64,000 nucleotides of DNA from Haladaptatus halobius (GCF_020618475.1 NZ_CP085335.1:2790001-2854000); one strand, 5' to 3'. Positions 29,628 to 38,930 are shown, counted from the stretch's first letter. The notes: generated by a model from the sequence alone, not told the origin. Program-made: numbers and translations.

Positions 29628-30266
29628 CTGTGTGGTCGCCTCTCGCTGTTCGCCCTCGAAGCCGATCTCGCGGAGCGATTCGACGCCACGCCCACCCGAC
29701 CGCTCCGACCGCGATACAACGTCGCACCCGGCCAGGAACATCTGGTCGTCCGAAACGACGCGCCCGAGGAGATGCGCTTTCCGACGTGGGGGCTCGTCCC
29801 GCACTGGGCCGACGAGTTCCGTGACGGACACATCAACGTCCGAGCGGAGACGCTGGCCGAAAAATCGAGTTTCCCCGATGTCTACCGCGAACGCCAGTGT
29901 CTCGTCCTCGTGGACGGCTTCTACGACTGGAAACGGACGACGACCGGCAAGCAACCGTATCAAATGACCAGAAGCGACGGGGAGCCGTTTGCGATGGCGG
30001 GGCTGTGGGAACTGTGGAACGAAACCCGGGGAGGGCAGAAAACATCGTTTACGGTCGTCATGACCGAGTCGAACGACCTCGTCGACGTGCTCGTCTTCGC
30101 GCTCGGCGGAGTGTTCCTCCTGCTCGGCGTGACGATAACGACGACACCTCCCGCACCGTACTTTCAGTCGACGACCGACCGGCTGATTCTCATCGGCGTC
30201 TCGCTGGCCGCGATGGTCGTCGGCGCCGGCATCGTCCGGGGGTCGCTGTCCCTCGGGAGGTGGTGA
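29628..30266 (+). pseudogene. SRAP (YedK/HMCES) gene, truncated and fused to a membrane tail
   Basis: SRAP proteins cap abasic sites in single-stranded DNA through Cys2. Here CGRLSLFALEADLAERFD follows a CTG codon (29628) where ATG is expected, so Cys2 is only exposed if CTG starts translation. YNVAPGQ and HINVRAET (active-site Asn) are kept. The active-site Glu motif reads GFYDW, not GFYEW. The frame leaves the family right after VVMTESNDLV, before the catalytic His. It continues as two membrane helices (DVLVFALGGVFLLLG, LILIGVSLAAMVVG). A deletion joining two genes is the simplest explanation. A TTG at 29589 is an alternative start. Confidence 0.78.
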
Positions 30267-30269
30267 CGA

Positions 30270-30871
30270 ATGGCCGATAACCGCGGTTCCGAGCGCGATT
30301 CCGCGGACGCCGATTGGTTCATTGGTTCGACCGGTTCACCGTCGAACCGGTTCCCCCGAAGAGATCGAGCGACGATTCGCGGAGTCCACCCTGACAACGC
30401 TCGACATTCCGTCCCACCTCGATTGGAAACTCGCCACGGAGGTCGAGACGGGAACCGCACTGTATCTCCTCGTTCAGCTGTTCGGAACGCCGAACGTCCC
30501 CGGCGTCGAAGCGGGAGCCGACCAGCGCGACAGGGAGAAGACGACGTGGCAGTACCTCTTCGCGGTAACGTACGAGCCGCCGAACGACGACCGAGCCGAA
30601 CCCCGCGGCGAGGGGGGGTGTTCCGACCGAATTCCTACTGTCGGTGTACGATTACAAGAGCGTTCTCTCGGTCGGCCTCTCCGCGTGGGCCGATATCGAA
30701 CACGACGGTCGCTCCGCTCCTCGAGACGGTGGCGTCCGTGAACCGGCACCCGAGGACGACGGGTGGCTCGACCCGATTCCGGATGCGGACTTTTTGGTCG
30801 GCGTCGTCCAACTGGCGCTCAACGTCACCGAAGAGCCAGTGTTAGCCACGTACAAACAGCTGTGGGTCTGA
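30270..30871 (+). pseudogene. Broken uncharacterised gene
   Basis: The ATG at 30270 opens MADNRGSERDSADADWF. The sense frame then shifts at about 30315 and again near a C5 run at about 30352. It continues PEEIERRFAESTLTTLDIP, HLDWKLATEVETGTALYLLV and TTWQYLFAVTYEPPNDD. A further break falls at a G7 run near 30610. The end is VYDYKSVLSVGLSAWADIE ... LALNVTEEPVLATYKQLWV with TGA at 30869. The restored protein is about 200 residues, soluble and acidic. Breaks at homopolymers could be sequencing errors. The family was not recognised. Confidence 0.6.
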
Positions 30872-30934
30872 ACGGGACGGCGGTTCTCGTCCGCACTCGT
30901 TTCGGTCAGTTCGAATAGGGCGGCGCTACCTCCG

Positions 30935-31699
30935 TCACTTCTTCTTCGGCATCGTCGAGGGGCGAGCCGAACGACCCATGTCCGACCGCGATGACGGCAT
31001 CGTGGACACTTTGGTCGTGACTCGCCCCCGCTCGCCACGCCCGCCTCCGCCCTCGTCGGCCGGTTCTTCCTCGGTTTCCTCCGTCGCTTCCGCCGCCTCG
31101 TCGTCCGCGTCGCCCAGTCCGGCGGCGTCGAACAGCGAGCGAAGCTCTGCGAGCGTTTCTTCGGTCGAGGAGGAGTCGTCTTCCTCACCATCTGCGTCTT
31201 CGCTCTCCGTCTCGTCCCCCTCGCCGTTCGCTTCCTCGCTTCCCTCCTCGGTCGCCGCTTCGTCGGAATCGGCGGTCGAGAACAGCGTCGACAGCAGATC
31301 GCTCACGCTTCTGCCGCCGTCGCTGGACGGCGCATCGCCGTCGATGCGTTCGAGTCGGTCGATGCGCTCTTCGGCGTCGAGACCCGACCACTCCTCCGAG
31401 AGATCCGCCAGTTCCAGTAGGCGGCGGAGGCCGAGCACCGCGTCGGTGTCGGCGTCCTGCATTACCCTCGGGAGGTCGGCGGGTGCGACGTCGTCCGCCG
31501 TGTCCTCGAAGCCGGTGGCGGTGAGCAGTTCGTCGAGCGACGCGTCGGCCACCGCCTCGGCCGCGGCGTCGGCGGTCTCTCGCACGGACTCGGTCTTCTC
31601 GTCCGGCAGTTCGCCGCCTTCGACGTCGTCGAGCGCCGTCCGAATCTCCTCCACCCCGTCGGCGAGAAGTCGTTCGATGTCGGATTTGTCGTTACTCAT
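30935..31699 (-). CDS. Acidic protein, last gene of the glycine-zipper operon
   Basis: The 254-residue protein is extremely rich in Asp, Glu and Ala. Residues 1-140 predict helices (DIERLLADGVEEIRTALDDV, SLDELLTATGFEDTADD, RVMQDADTDAVLGLRRLLELA). A low-complexity Glu/Asp/Ser region follows. The last 30 residues are basic and repeat STMP (STMPSSRSDMGRS, PSTMPKKK). An alternative frame there reads an acidic ending (DDAEEEVTEVAPPYSN), so a late frameshift is possible. No family was recognised. It follows the third gene by 38 bases. Confidence 0.65.
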   Translation of the reverse strand: MSNDKSDIERLLADGVEEIRTALDDVEGGELPDEKTESVRETADAAAEAVADASLDELLTATGFEDTADDVAPADLPRVMQDADTDAVLGLRRLLELADLSEEWSGLDAEERIDRLERIDGDAPSSDGGRSVSDLLSTLFSTADSDEAATEEGSEEANGEGDETESEDADGEEDDSSSTEETLAELRSLFDAAGLGDADDEAAEATEETEEEPADEGGGGRGERGRVTTKVSTMPSSRSDMGRSARPSTMPKKK

Positions 31700-31737
31700 G
31701 GTTCGAGTGGGCGTTCGTGGGTCGCTCGCTGAGCGTT

Positions 31738-32457
31738 CTATTCTGCATCGGATTCGTCCTCGTCCGCCCCGTCGTTGAACTCCTCGACGATGGCATCGAG
31801 TATCTCCTCGCGCTTCAAGTTGGCCTTCACCCCAACCTCCTTTGCGATGGATTGGAGCTCCGAGTACTCCATCGTTTCGAGGAGTTCGCGGTACGTCTCC
31901 TCCTTGATGGCCTGCACGTCGTCGGCGGTGAGGTCGCCGACGCCTGCGTCGGTCACGTCCTCGGCGGCCTCTTTCGCCTCCGTCGCCGCCCCTTCGGTGG
32001 TCTCTTCTGCGGTGTCGGCCGCCTCTCCCGCCGCCTCCTCGACGGTTCCGGCGGCCTCTTCCGCGGCCTGTTGGGCGGTCTTCTCCGCTTCGTCGAGCGC
32101 CTCCTCTCGCTCTTCGACGTACCCGCGGAGCGCGTCTTCGATGGGTTCGCGGAACTGGGGTCGGCGCAGCGTCCGCCCGAGCGCCACGACGAACGCACTA
32201 GCGAGGCGGCGAAGCGGCGAGCGCTCGCCCTCGTGGTCGTCCTCGCTCCGGAACGGAAGCTTGGAAACGACCCGGTCGACCGCGATTCGTCCGAGTCGGC
32301 GTCCGGCGAACGCGCCGACCGCTTCGCCGAACGCCCGCCCGAGCGACGCCCCGTCGACCTGCTCGGCCACGCTGTCGCCGGTCATCAGCGAGCTAACATC
32401 GACTTGCTCGGTCAGTTCGTCGGTGACTGCCTCCTTCGGGTCGGGTGCCTCGGTCAC
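31738..32457 (-). CDS. Acidic protein with glycine zipper, LEA-like repeats and SAP/Rho-N-like end
   Basis: The 239-residue protein has three parts. Residues 35-65 form a glycine-zipper helix (SLGRAFGEAVGAFAGRRLG). Residues 115-170 are an Ala/Glu heptad-like amphipathic stretch (EKTAQQAAEEAAGTVEEAAG) like LEA or phasin helices. The last 50 residues (YSELQSIAKEVGVKANLKRE) match the helix-extended-loop-helix of SAP and Rho N-terminal domains, which bind nucleic acid. The start overlaps the previous stop by four bases. This assignment is from pattern only. Confidence 0.65.
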   Translation of the reverse strand: MTEAPDPKEAVTDELTEQVDVSSLMTGDSVAEQVDGASLGRAFGEAVGAFAGRRLGRIAVDRVVSKLPFRSEDDHEGERSPLRRLASAFVVALGRTLRRPQFREPIEDALRGYVEEREEALDEAEKTAQQAAEEAAGTVEEAAGEAADTAEETTEGAATEAKEAAEDVTDAGVGDLTADDVQAIKEETYRELLETMEYSELQSIAKEVGVKANLKREEILDAIVEEFNDGADEDESDAE

Positions 32458-32804
32458 GCGTTCTCACCATCCTCGTTGCCTTCGGCGTCGTCGCTCGTAT
32501 CCTCTTCGCTCCCCTCGCTCTCATCGTCCCCGTCTCCCTCACCGTCGGCTTCGCTATCGGCGTTCTCGTCCGATTCCTCTTCAGACGGGGAAGCGAGGAG
32601 CGAGTCCAACAACACGCCGCCGAGGAGACCGCCGAGCCACCCGCCGAGGTGGCGGCCGACGAACTCTCCGACCGTCTCGCCGAGCGACTCCGCCGACGTT
32701 TCGTCGTCGAACTCCCCGGCGAGCGGCGTATCCGCGAACACCTCCTCGAAATCGATGTTCCGGATCGCCGCTCCGAGGTCGAGCGGCGGAGTGTTGTCGC
32801 TCAT
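32454..32804 (-). CDS. Small acidic glycine-zipper protein
   Basis: The 116-residue protein carries SLGETVGEFVGRHLGGWLGG, then LLGGVLLDSLLAS, a long GxxxG run able to pack in or against a membrane. This segment aligns with that of the next gene (SLGRAFGEAVGAFAG), so the two are probably paralogous. The final 45 residues are almost all Asp, Glu, Ser and Gly. The gene overlaps both neighbours by four bases (ATGA type), which indicates translational coupling. Confidence 0.65.
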   Translation of the reverse strand: MSDNTPPLDLGAAIRNIDFEEVFADTPLAGEFDDETSAESLGETVGEFVGRHLGGWLGGLLGGVLLDSLLASPSEEESDENADSEADGEGDGDDESEGSEEDTSDDAEGNEDGENA

Positions 32805-33517
32805 GCTTCGGATTCCGCTCCGGACTCGTCCGTCGATTCGGAGCCGAACATCTGATCCACGAGCTCTTTGAGGAGCGTCGTCAGCAGCTCGTCGAGCGGA
32901 ACGTCCGCCATCGCGTCGCTCACCGAATCACGAACCGAGCTGGCCGCCGACGAAACCGGACCGGAGCCGGACTCCTCCGACTCCTCGTCGGAACCGCCGA
33001 ACAGACCCTCGAAGAGGCTTCCGGAGAAGAGGTTCCCCAGCAGTCCTCCCGAGCCGCTGCCGAGCAGATTTCCGACCCCAGAGAGCAGATTCCCCAGCAG
33101 CCGACCGGGGCCGCTCACCGCCGTCACGTCCAGTTCGACCTCGTTGAGGTCGACTTCGAGGCCGAGCAGGTCGAGGAACAGTCCTTCGAGGTCGAGGTAC
33201 AACACCGTCGTCTCCCCTTCTTCCCGGTAGCCGTACTCGTCCGACTCCTCTTCACTCGCTTCCCCTTCCTCCGCGGTCTCCTGCGCTTCTTCCGTCTCCT
33301 CCGCCGTCTCGTCTTGTGACTCTTCGCTCGCTCCTTCCGTCTCCTCGTCGGTTTCCTCGGACTCGTTCGCCTCGTCGGCTTCCTCCTCTTCGCCACCGTC
33401 GGGCAGCAACCGCCGTTCGTTCGGAGCGTCGTCGCTTGCGGCGCGGCGGCTGTCGTCGGAGGTGGCATCTCCCTGTTCTTGACGGGTCGAATCGCTACGC
33501 TCGGCAGTTCCTGTCAT
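32801..33517 (-). CDS. Acidic protein with LDLxGLxLDLLGLxVDL motif, first gene of the operon
   Basis: The ATG at 33517 gives 238 residues; a TTG nine bases upstream is a weaker choice. The first 100 residues are low-complexity Glu/Asp. The core is LYLDLEGLFLDLLGLEVDL, NEVELDVTAV and then repeated LLGNLLSGVGNLLG-like glycine/leucine units. From memory, similar LDLLGLxV...LGNLL cores occur in many bacterial and haloarchaeal proteins of unknown function. The end (VPLDELLTTLLKELVDQMFG) is an amphipathic helix. Confidence 0.65.
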   Translation of the reverse strand: MTGTAERSDSTRQEQGDATSDDSRRAASDDAPNERRLLPDGGEEEEADEANESEETDEETEGASEESQDETAEETEEAQETAEEGEASEEESDEYGYREEGETTVLYLDLEGLFLDLLGLEVDLNEVELDVTAVSGPGRLLGNLLSGVGNLLGSGSGGLLGNLFSGSLFEGLFGGSDEESEESGSGPVSSAASSVRDSVSDAMADVPLDELLTTLLKELVDQMFGSESTDESGAESEA

Positions 33518-33821
33518 GGTAACCAACTTCGTTTTAAGTTCGGCCGGTTCTCACTAAGGCATTCTGGCCTCTATCACGACAGTTCGACCGGCGCAACGCG
33601 ACCTCACGCGTCGGAAAAGTTAGTTCTCACGGTCGTCTATCCGTCGCCGATTCGGACGCGTTCGGCCGATTCGGTTACTAGCGAGACGACAGTGACTCCC
33701 GCTACCGCTGGACGACGAACACAGTCGGCTGTCGCGTTTTCGTACTCCTCCGGTCGGTTACGCTCGTTCGCGGACGATTCCCGCGAAAACCGTCCGCTCA
33801 CAGGGAATCGCTTCGAAAAAG
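33518..33821. other. Intergenic region between the acidic operon and tRNA-His
   Basis: No gene is supported. The promoter of the acidic operon should lie at about 33525-33550 (ttttaag on the + strand reads as an AT-rich box on the minus strand). The rest consists of short frames without haloarchaeal composition. Confidence 0.4.
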
Positions 33822-33895
33822 GTCCAGGTGCGAGAATCGAACCCGCGTCCCAGCCTCCACAAGGCTGGAGGATAGTCCACTACCCCAACCCGGAC
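33822..33895 (-). tRNA. tRNA-His (GTG)
   Basis: The minus strand forms a cloverleaf with the extra G at position -1 paired with C73, a mark of tRNA-His. The acceptor is TCCGGGT/ACCTGGA, with one G-U pair. The anticodon stem CAGCC/GGCTG has loop TTGTGGA (anticodon GTG). The T-arm includes GGGTTCGATTCTC. No intron is present. Confidence 0.95.
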
Positions 33896-33973
33896 ACGCA
33901 TATCGTGGTTGACGGGTGAGATTAAAATACGTTTCGGAAGCGGGCGTGGTTTTCGTCGGTTCGAAAAATCGGC

Positions 33974-34375
33974 TCACTCCATCGCTGTCTCCGGATTCTC
34001 CAGTCGAAACCGAAGGGTTCGTTGCCCCTCGAACTGCGGTCCCAACCCTGTCTGCTCGAACCCGGCGCGCTCGGCGGCCGCCGCGGTGTCGGCTTCCGAC
34101 TCCGGAAGCAGTATCTCGACCGCCATCCCCTCGTTCGCCGCGAATCGAATCGGTTCGTCCAGCAGGTGTTCGCAGGAGGACTCCGTCCCGAAGAGGTGGG
34201 TGACATGAACCGTGTCTTCGTATGCGTCGAAGCCGACGAACCCCTCGATCTCCTCGTCCGACTCGGCGACGCAGACGGTTCGATCGTGCACCACGTCTGC
34301 CATCACCTCCGTCGGAACGTCTGCGAGCGAGGCGAGGCGGCCGCCGTCCGCTTCGATTGCGTCTCGGACGCGCAT
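33974..34375 (-). CDS. GNAT-family N-acetyltransferase
   Basis: The 133-residue protein starts MRVRDAIEADGGRLASLADVP and has the GNAT pattern: strand pair CVAESDEEIEGFVGFDAY, then VTHLFGTESSCEHLLDEPIR in place of the usual acetyl-CoA loop, and ERAGFEQTGLGPQFEG at the end. The Q/RxxGxG/A pyrophosphate loop is degenerate. The substrate is unknown. Confidence 0.75.
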   Translation of the reverse strand: MRVRDAIEADGGRLASLADVPTEVMADVVHDRTVCVAESDEEIEGFVGFDAYEDTVHVTHLFGTESSCEHLLDEPIRFAANEGMAVEILLPESEADTAAAAERAGFEQTGLGPQFEGQRTLRFRLENPETAME

Positions 34376-34446
34376 AGTGGGCCATTGTCGCCCCGTGCAT
34401 TAAAAATGGGAGTAGCTTCATTTCGTTCGGACGCCTACGTTCGGCC

Positions 34447-35596
34447 ATGAGCGACGTACCCGGCGACGGCCGGAATCGGTGCGATTTCTGTCGCCTGCCG
34501 TGTCCGGCGGAGGCGGTGACGCTGGAGTACGAGTCGGACACGTACGAATTCTGCTCGACGACGTGCCGGGACGAGATGCGACGGAACGACCGCGTGTTCA
34601 CCGAGTACCACGGTTTTCGACAGATCGAGACGGGCGTCTCGGCGCTGGACGACCATCTACCCGAAGGATTGCCGCGAAACTCCTTCGTCCTGCTCTCGGG
34701 CGACGAAGGTACCCGAAACGGTGCGGTAGAGGCCGAACTCGTCTGGCGGACGCTCCAGCGCGACGAACCCGCCGTCGTCGCCAGTTTCACCGAACCGCCC
34801 GTCTCCGTCGTCGAGCAGTTCCTCTCGCTGGAGTGGAACGTCCTGCCGTACCTCGAAACGGGCCAACTGCACATCGTCGACTGCTTCACCTACCGCGTCG
34901 GCGACCGCAAGCGAATGTTCGCTCGGATGGACGACTGGAACCAGTTCCTCCACCGGGTCACCACCGCCGCGACCACGACGGTTCGAGACCCGAGCGACAC
35001 CAGCGAACTCCAGCACAAACTCGACAACTGCCTCGAAGCCCTGTCGATGAGCGACATCGGCGTCGTCGTCATCGATTCGTTGACGGAGTTCGGGACGCTC
35101 GTCCAGCCGGTTCAGGCCTACGATTTCGTGAAAGACCTCCGAGCGGACGTGTGCAAGGGTCGATTCGTCCCCGTGTTCGCGGGTGCCACGTTCGCCGGAG
35201 AGGACGACGTGTTCCCGCACGACTTGGGGTACGTCATAGACGGTCTAGTCGACCTGCAACTGAACGGGTCGCTAATCGAGGACGTGCTCGTCAAGCAGAT
35301 TCGAATCCGGAAGATGAACGGTGTCCTCGTGATTCCCGAGTGGGTCGCGTACGAGTACACGAGCGGAGACGGGTATGGTCACGTTCGACCCCCTCGAAGA
35401 GCTGAAGAAGTCGACGGAACTGCTGGACGAACCACTCGAATCCGCCCCCGACGAACGACCCGAGGACGACGAACGGCCCCCCGATTCCGCCCCCGATCCC
35501 ACCAACTCGCTGGCAGGGGAACGTCCGAAATCCGTACCGGACGACGTATCGGCGGACGACTCGCCCGAACCGCCCTCCGGCGACCCGTCGGAGTGA
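34447..35596 (+). CDS. TRASH zinc-domain / RecA-like ATPase fold protein, frameshifted near the end
   Basis: An N-terminal TRASH-type zinc domain (CDFCRLPCPAE ... CSTTCRDEM, residues 13-45) precedes a KaiC/RecA-like domain (GVSALDDHLPEGLPRNSFVLLSGDEG, with a degenerate Walker A). VVVIDSLTEFGTL serves as Walker B. The sense frame changes at about 35370, after YEYTSGDG. The correct tail is MVTFDPLEELKKSTELLDEP, ending at 35596; the original frame would run into an arginine-rich tail. One extra base explains it. Homologues are haloarchaeal signalling ATPases of unknown role. Confidence 0.7.
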
Positions 35597-35835
35597 CGGT
35601 TCGACGGAAAACCCGGAGCACGAGGGTCATAGCGCGGTGAGAACGACAGTTCTCCGTGAAAGCCGATTCTGTGACCGCCGAACGATGGTACGAACCGACT
35701 TCGCCGAAACCGACTCGGCCGAACTTCGCGCGAAACGAGTTAACTGGCAGAAATTCCGGACATGAAAGCAGTTATCTGACTACCGTGGCTATCACCGGGT
35801 ATGAATCATCGTTTACCGGAACCGGTGGTGGTTCG

Positions 35836-37020
35836 GTGCGCGTAGTCGCCAAGTTCGGGGGTACCAGCCTCGGAAGCGGCGACCGCATCAACCGGGCCGC
35901 GGACTCCGTCGCCGCCGCCGTCGAAGCGGGGCACGAGATCGCCGTCGTCGCCAGCGCGATGGGCAACTCGACCGACGAACTCCTCGACGAAATCCAGTTC
36001 GATGCGGACGAACCCGACCGCGCCGAGATCGTCAGCATGGGCGAGCGAACAAGCGTCCGAATGCTCAAAGCCGCCCTCTCCGCCCGCGGCGTGGACGCCG
36101 CGTTCTTGGAACCGGGGAGCGACGACTGGCCCGTCGTCACCGACTCGCGCGGGGAAGTGAACCCCGAGGAGACTCGCGAGCGCGCCGCCGAACTCGCCGA
36201 ACGGTTGGGCGACACCGTCCCGGTCGTGACGGGCTTTCTCGCCGAGAACGAAGACGGCAACGTGACGACGCTCGGACGCGGCGGGAGCGACACGACGGCC
36301 GTGATGCTCGGGACGTTCATGGACGCCGACGAGGTCGTCATCGTCACCGACGTGGAGGGCGTCATGACCGGCGACCCCAGCGTCGTGGAGGGGGCGCGAA
36401 ACGTCGGCAAGATAACGGTGGACGAACTCCGGAACCTCTCGTTCCGCGGGGCCGAAGTGGTCGCACCTTCGGCACTCTCGTACAAGGACGACGATCTCCA
36501 CGTCCGCGTGGTTCACTACCAGCACGGCGATCTGCTCGCGGGCGGGACGAGCGTCACGGGCCAGTTCGAGAACCTCACCGACATGCGGGAGGAGCCGCTG
36601 GCCTGCCTCACCGTCGCGGGGCGGGCGATTCGAAACCGCCCCGGCATCCTCGCCGACCTCTCGTCCGCGCTCGGAAACAGCAGCATCAACGTGGACGCCG
36701 TCGCCAGCGGGATGGACAGCATCACGTTCTACGTGGACGCCAAGGTGGCCGAGCGCGCAGAGAACATCCTCCATCAGGAGGTCATCGACGAGGAGTCGCT
36801 CTCTTCCATCTCCGTGGACGACCCGGTGGCGGTGGTTCGCGTCACGGGCGGCGAACTCCCCAACCGACCGGGCATCATCCACGAACTCGTCCAACCCATC
36901 GCGGACGCTCGCATCAACATCCACGACATGATAACCAGCGCGACCAGCGTCGCGGTGTTCGTGGACTGGGCCGACCGCGAGCAGACCCTGGAGATTCTGC
37001 AAGACCACTTCCAGCAGTAA
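35836..37020 (+). CDS. lysC: Aspartate kinase
   Basis: The GTG at 35836 begins VRVVAKFGGTSLGSGDRI, the kinase signature; a longer frame from 35656 lacks similarity to the family. The protein has 394 residues: an amino acid kinase domain (GRGGSDTTAVMLG, VTDVEGVMTGDP) and two C-terminal ACT domains (AIRNRPGILADLSSALG and PNRPGIIHELVQPI). It phosphorylates aspartate, the first step to lysine, threonine and methionine. The ACT pair usually gives feedback control. Confidence 0.94.
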   Translation: MRVVAKFGGTSLGSGDRINRAADSVAAAVEAGHEIAVVASAMGNSTDELLDEIQFDADEPDRAEIVSMGERTSVRMLKAALSARGVDAAFLEPGSDDWPVVTDSRGEVNPEETRERAAELAERLGDTVPVVTGFLAENEDGNVTTLGRGGSDTTAVMLGTFMDADEVVIVTDVEGVMTGDPSVVEGARNVGKITVDELRNLSFRGAEVVAPSALSYKDDDLHVRVVHYQHGDLLAGGTSVTGQFENLTDMREEPLACLTVAGRAIRNRPGILADLSSALGNSSINVDAVASGMDSITFYVDAKVAERAENILHQEVIDEESLSSISVDDPVAVVRVTGGELPNRPGIIHELVQPIADARINIHDMITSATSVAVFVDWADREQTLEILQDHFQQ

Positions 37021-37291
37021 CGGTTTCGCGTCTTACAAGTTCGCGTTCTCCCTCGGTTACATTGGGTTTCGAGCGGAGAATGTTGTGAGACGGCTCCATT
37101 GAAATCATCATTAACTGACAGAAGCCACACGCTGAATACAGTGTGCTATCTGCCACAGCTCCTAATAGCGTGATACTCACTGAGTGGTAGCCCCGTCGTC
37201 GGTCGCCGATCTTAGAATGGTTCAAAGTCCATCGGATCCTACCGAAGCGTTTGGAGTGGTTAAGTACCTTACTGAGAACAAGGGTGAGGTG

Positions 37292-38692
37292 TCAGCCTGT
37301 TGGCTCGATATTCTGGTTCATTCGGAACATATTCTCCGGATCCCACTCGTTTTTCAACTCCACCAAGCGGTCGTAGTTCTCCTCATAGGCACGATCCTCT
37401 TCACCCTCGCGTTCGGTGATGAAGTTTACATATGCACCACCCGTCGCGTAGGGTGCCAGCTTATCGTGGAGGTCTCGGACCCACTCGATACACTTCTCGT
37501 CCTGCGAAGCGTCCTCCCAGCGGGTATGGACGTTCAATACGTAGTTGACGTCGCGGTGGGGATAGGCAGTCGCATCCACCGGAACGTCGTTGACGGCCCC
37601 GCCGAGTCGGCCGAAGATGATCTCCGTATGCGGTGATGGAATGGTCGTAACGTACTCAAGAGCCGTCTCGATAACCTCGTCATGGAGTTGCTCGAAATTA
37701 TGCGTCTTCCAGTAATTCCGCAGCCCGGGTTCGAGCAGTGGATCGAACGCCTGCTGCCATCCGACGTAGGGATGCGGTTCGACTGCATCGGCGATGGGAT
37801 CACCGAACTCCTGAAGCGGTGTGAGCGCTTCTTTCCCCCCCTCTAAATTTCCGGCATAGAACGCAGCCACGATACAGACCTCAGTCCCGTGCGTTTCTTC
37901 GGGAAGGAACGGGAGCGGCGGTGCCTTCCGTAGCACGGGCCATGCAACGACTTCGTTCGGTGCATTTTCGCTGAACTCGCGGACGAATTCCAGTACTTCT
38001 GTCGCATCGTCGTGCGAGTAGACGATCGGTCCACAGAGCACCTCGGGGCCGACCTCGTGGAGCTGGAATTCGAACGTCGTCACGATGCCGAAGTTACCGC
38101 CGCCCCCGCGAACCCCCCAGAACAGATCGGTGTTCTCGTCCTCGCTTGCATAGACGAACTCGCCATCCGCAGTGACCATGTCCACCGACAGAAGATTGTC
38201 GATGGTCAGGCCGTAGTTGCGCGAGAGCCACCCGAAACCACCGCCGAGCGTGAGGCCGGCGACGCCCGTCGTTGAGTTAATTCCGAGCGGCGTGGCGAGT
38301 CCAAATGCCTGCGTTTCGTGATCCATATCGCCGAGCGTCGCACCCGGTTCAACCCGCGCAGTTTTCTCGTCGGGATTGACTTGGACTGAGTCCATCAGCG
38401 AGAGGTCAATCATGAGTCCATAATCGCAAACTGCGTTGCCTGCCACGTTGTGACCGCCGCCCTTGACAGCGATCCGAAGATTATGTTCTCGCCCGAAATT
38501 CACGGCGCTGATGACGTCCGCAGCGCCCGTTGGCTGCGCGATTACCGCCGGTCGGCGGTCGATCATCGCGTTCCAGATTGACCGGGCTTCGTCGTAACCG
38601 TCATCGTCTGGTTGGAGTACCTTCCCCCGAAATCCGGTTTTGAATCCTTCAACCACTTTTTCATCGACCGGGCGATGTGCTGCAAATGTCAT
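37292..38692 (-). CDS. FAD-linked oxidase (BBE type), probably transferred
   Basis: The ATG at 38692 is preferred over 38719, because a TATA box at 38731-38738 places transcription start between them. The 466-residue protein has the PCMH FAD domain (KGGGHNVAGNAVCDYGLMID, with the likely His that binds FAD) and a C-terminal BBE domain (YEENYDRLVELKNEWDPENMFRMNQ). Many BBE enzymes bind FAD also through a Cys; here that region reads INSTTGVAGLTLGGG without Cys. Codon use and base composition are AT-richer than the neighbours, which suggests transfer from bacteria. The substrate is unknown. Confidence 0.87.
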   Translation of the reverse strand: MTFAAHRPVDEKVVEGFKTGFRGKVLQPDDDGYDEARSIWNAMIDRRPAVIAQPTGAADVISAVNFGREHNLRIAVKGGGHNVAGNAVCDYGLMIDLSLMDSVQVNPDEKTARVEPGATLGDMDHETQAFGLATPLGINSTTGVAGLTLGGGFGWLSRNYGLTIDNLLSVDMVTADGEFVYASEDENTDLFWGVRGGGGNFGIVTTFEFQLHEVGPEVLCGPIVYSHDDATEVLEFVREFSENAPNEVVAWPVLRKAPPLPFLPEETHGTEVCIVAAFYAGNLEGGKEALTPLQEFGDPIADAVEPHPYVGWQQAFDPLLEPGLRNYWKTHNFEQLHDEVIETALEYVTTIPSPHTEIIFGRLGGAVNDVPVDATAYPHRDVNYVLNVHTRWEDASQDEKCIEWVRDLHDKLAPYATGGAYVNFITEREGEEDRAYEENYDRLVELKNEWDPENMFRMNQNIEPTG

Positions 38693-38730
38693 TATCGAAA
38701 CCCCGTTGTACGGTACCATACACCAAGACT

Positions 38731-38738
38731 AAAATATA
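38731..38738 (-). promoter_or_regulatory. TATA box of the FAD-linked oxidase gene
   Basis: The minus strand reads tatatttt about 43 bases upstream of the ATG at 38692, so transcription should begin near 38710. This spacing excludes the upstream ATG at 38719 as the main start. Confidence 0.5.
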
Positions 38739-38930
38739 GTGGCACGGCAGATCGCAAATCAAGGGACAAAACTTTCGAAGTAGCCGATACGAGCCCTGTA
38801 TTTAGCACGATCATCAAATATGGCACGATCTCAGAAGGTCAACAAAGTCATTGAGACCGGGATCGATGGAGAAGCGACGCACACGCAATTCTCGACACAA
38901 ACTTTACCCGGGAGTTCGAACCCGTCGACT

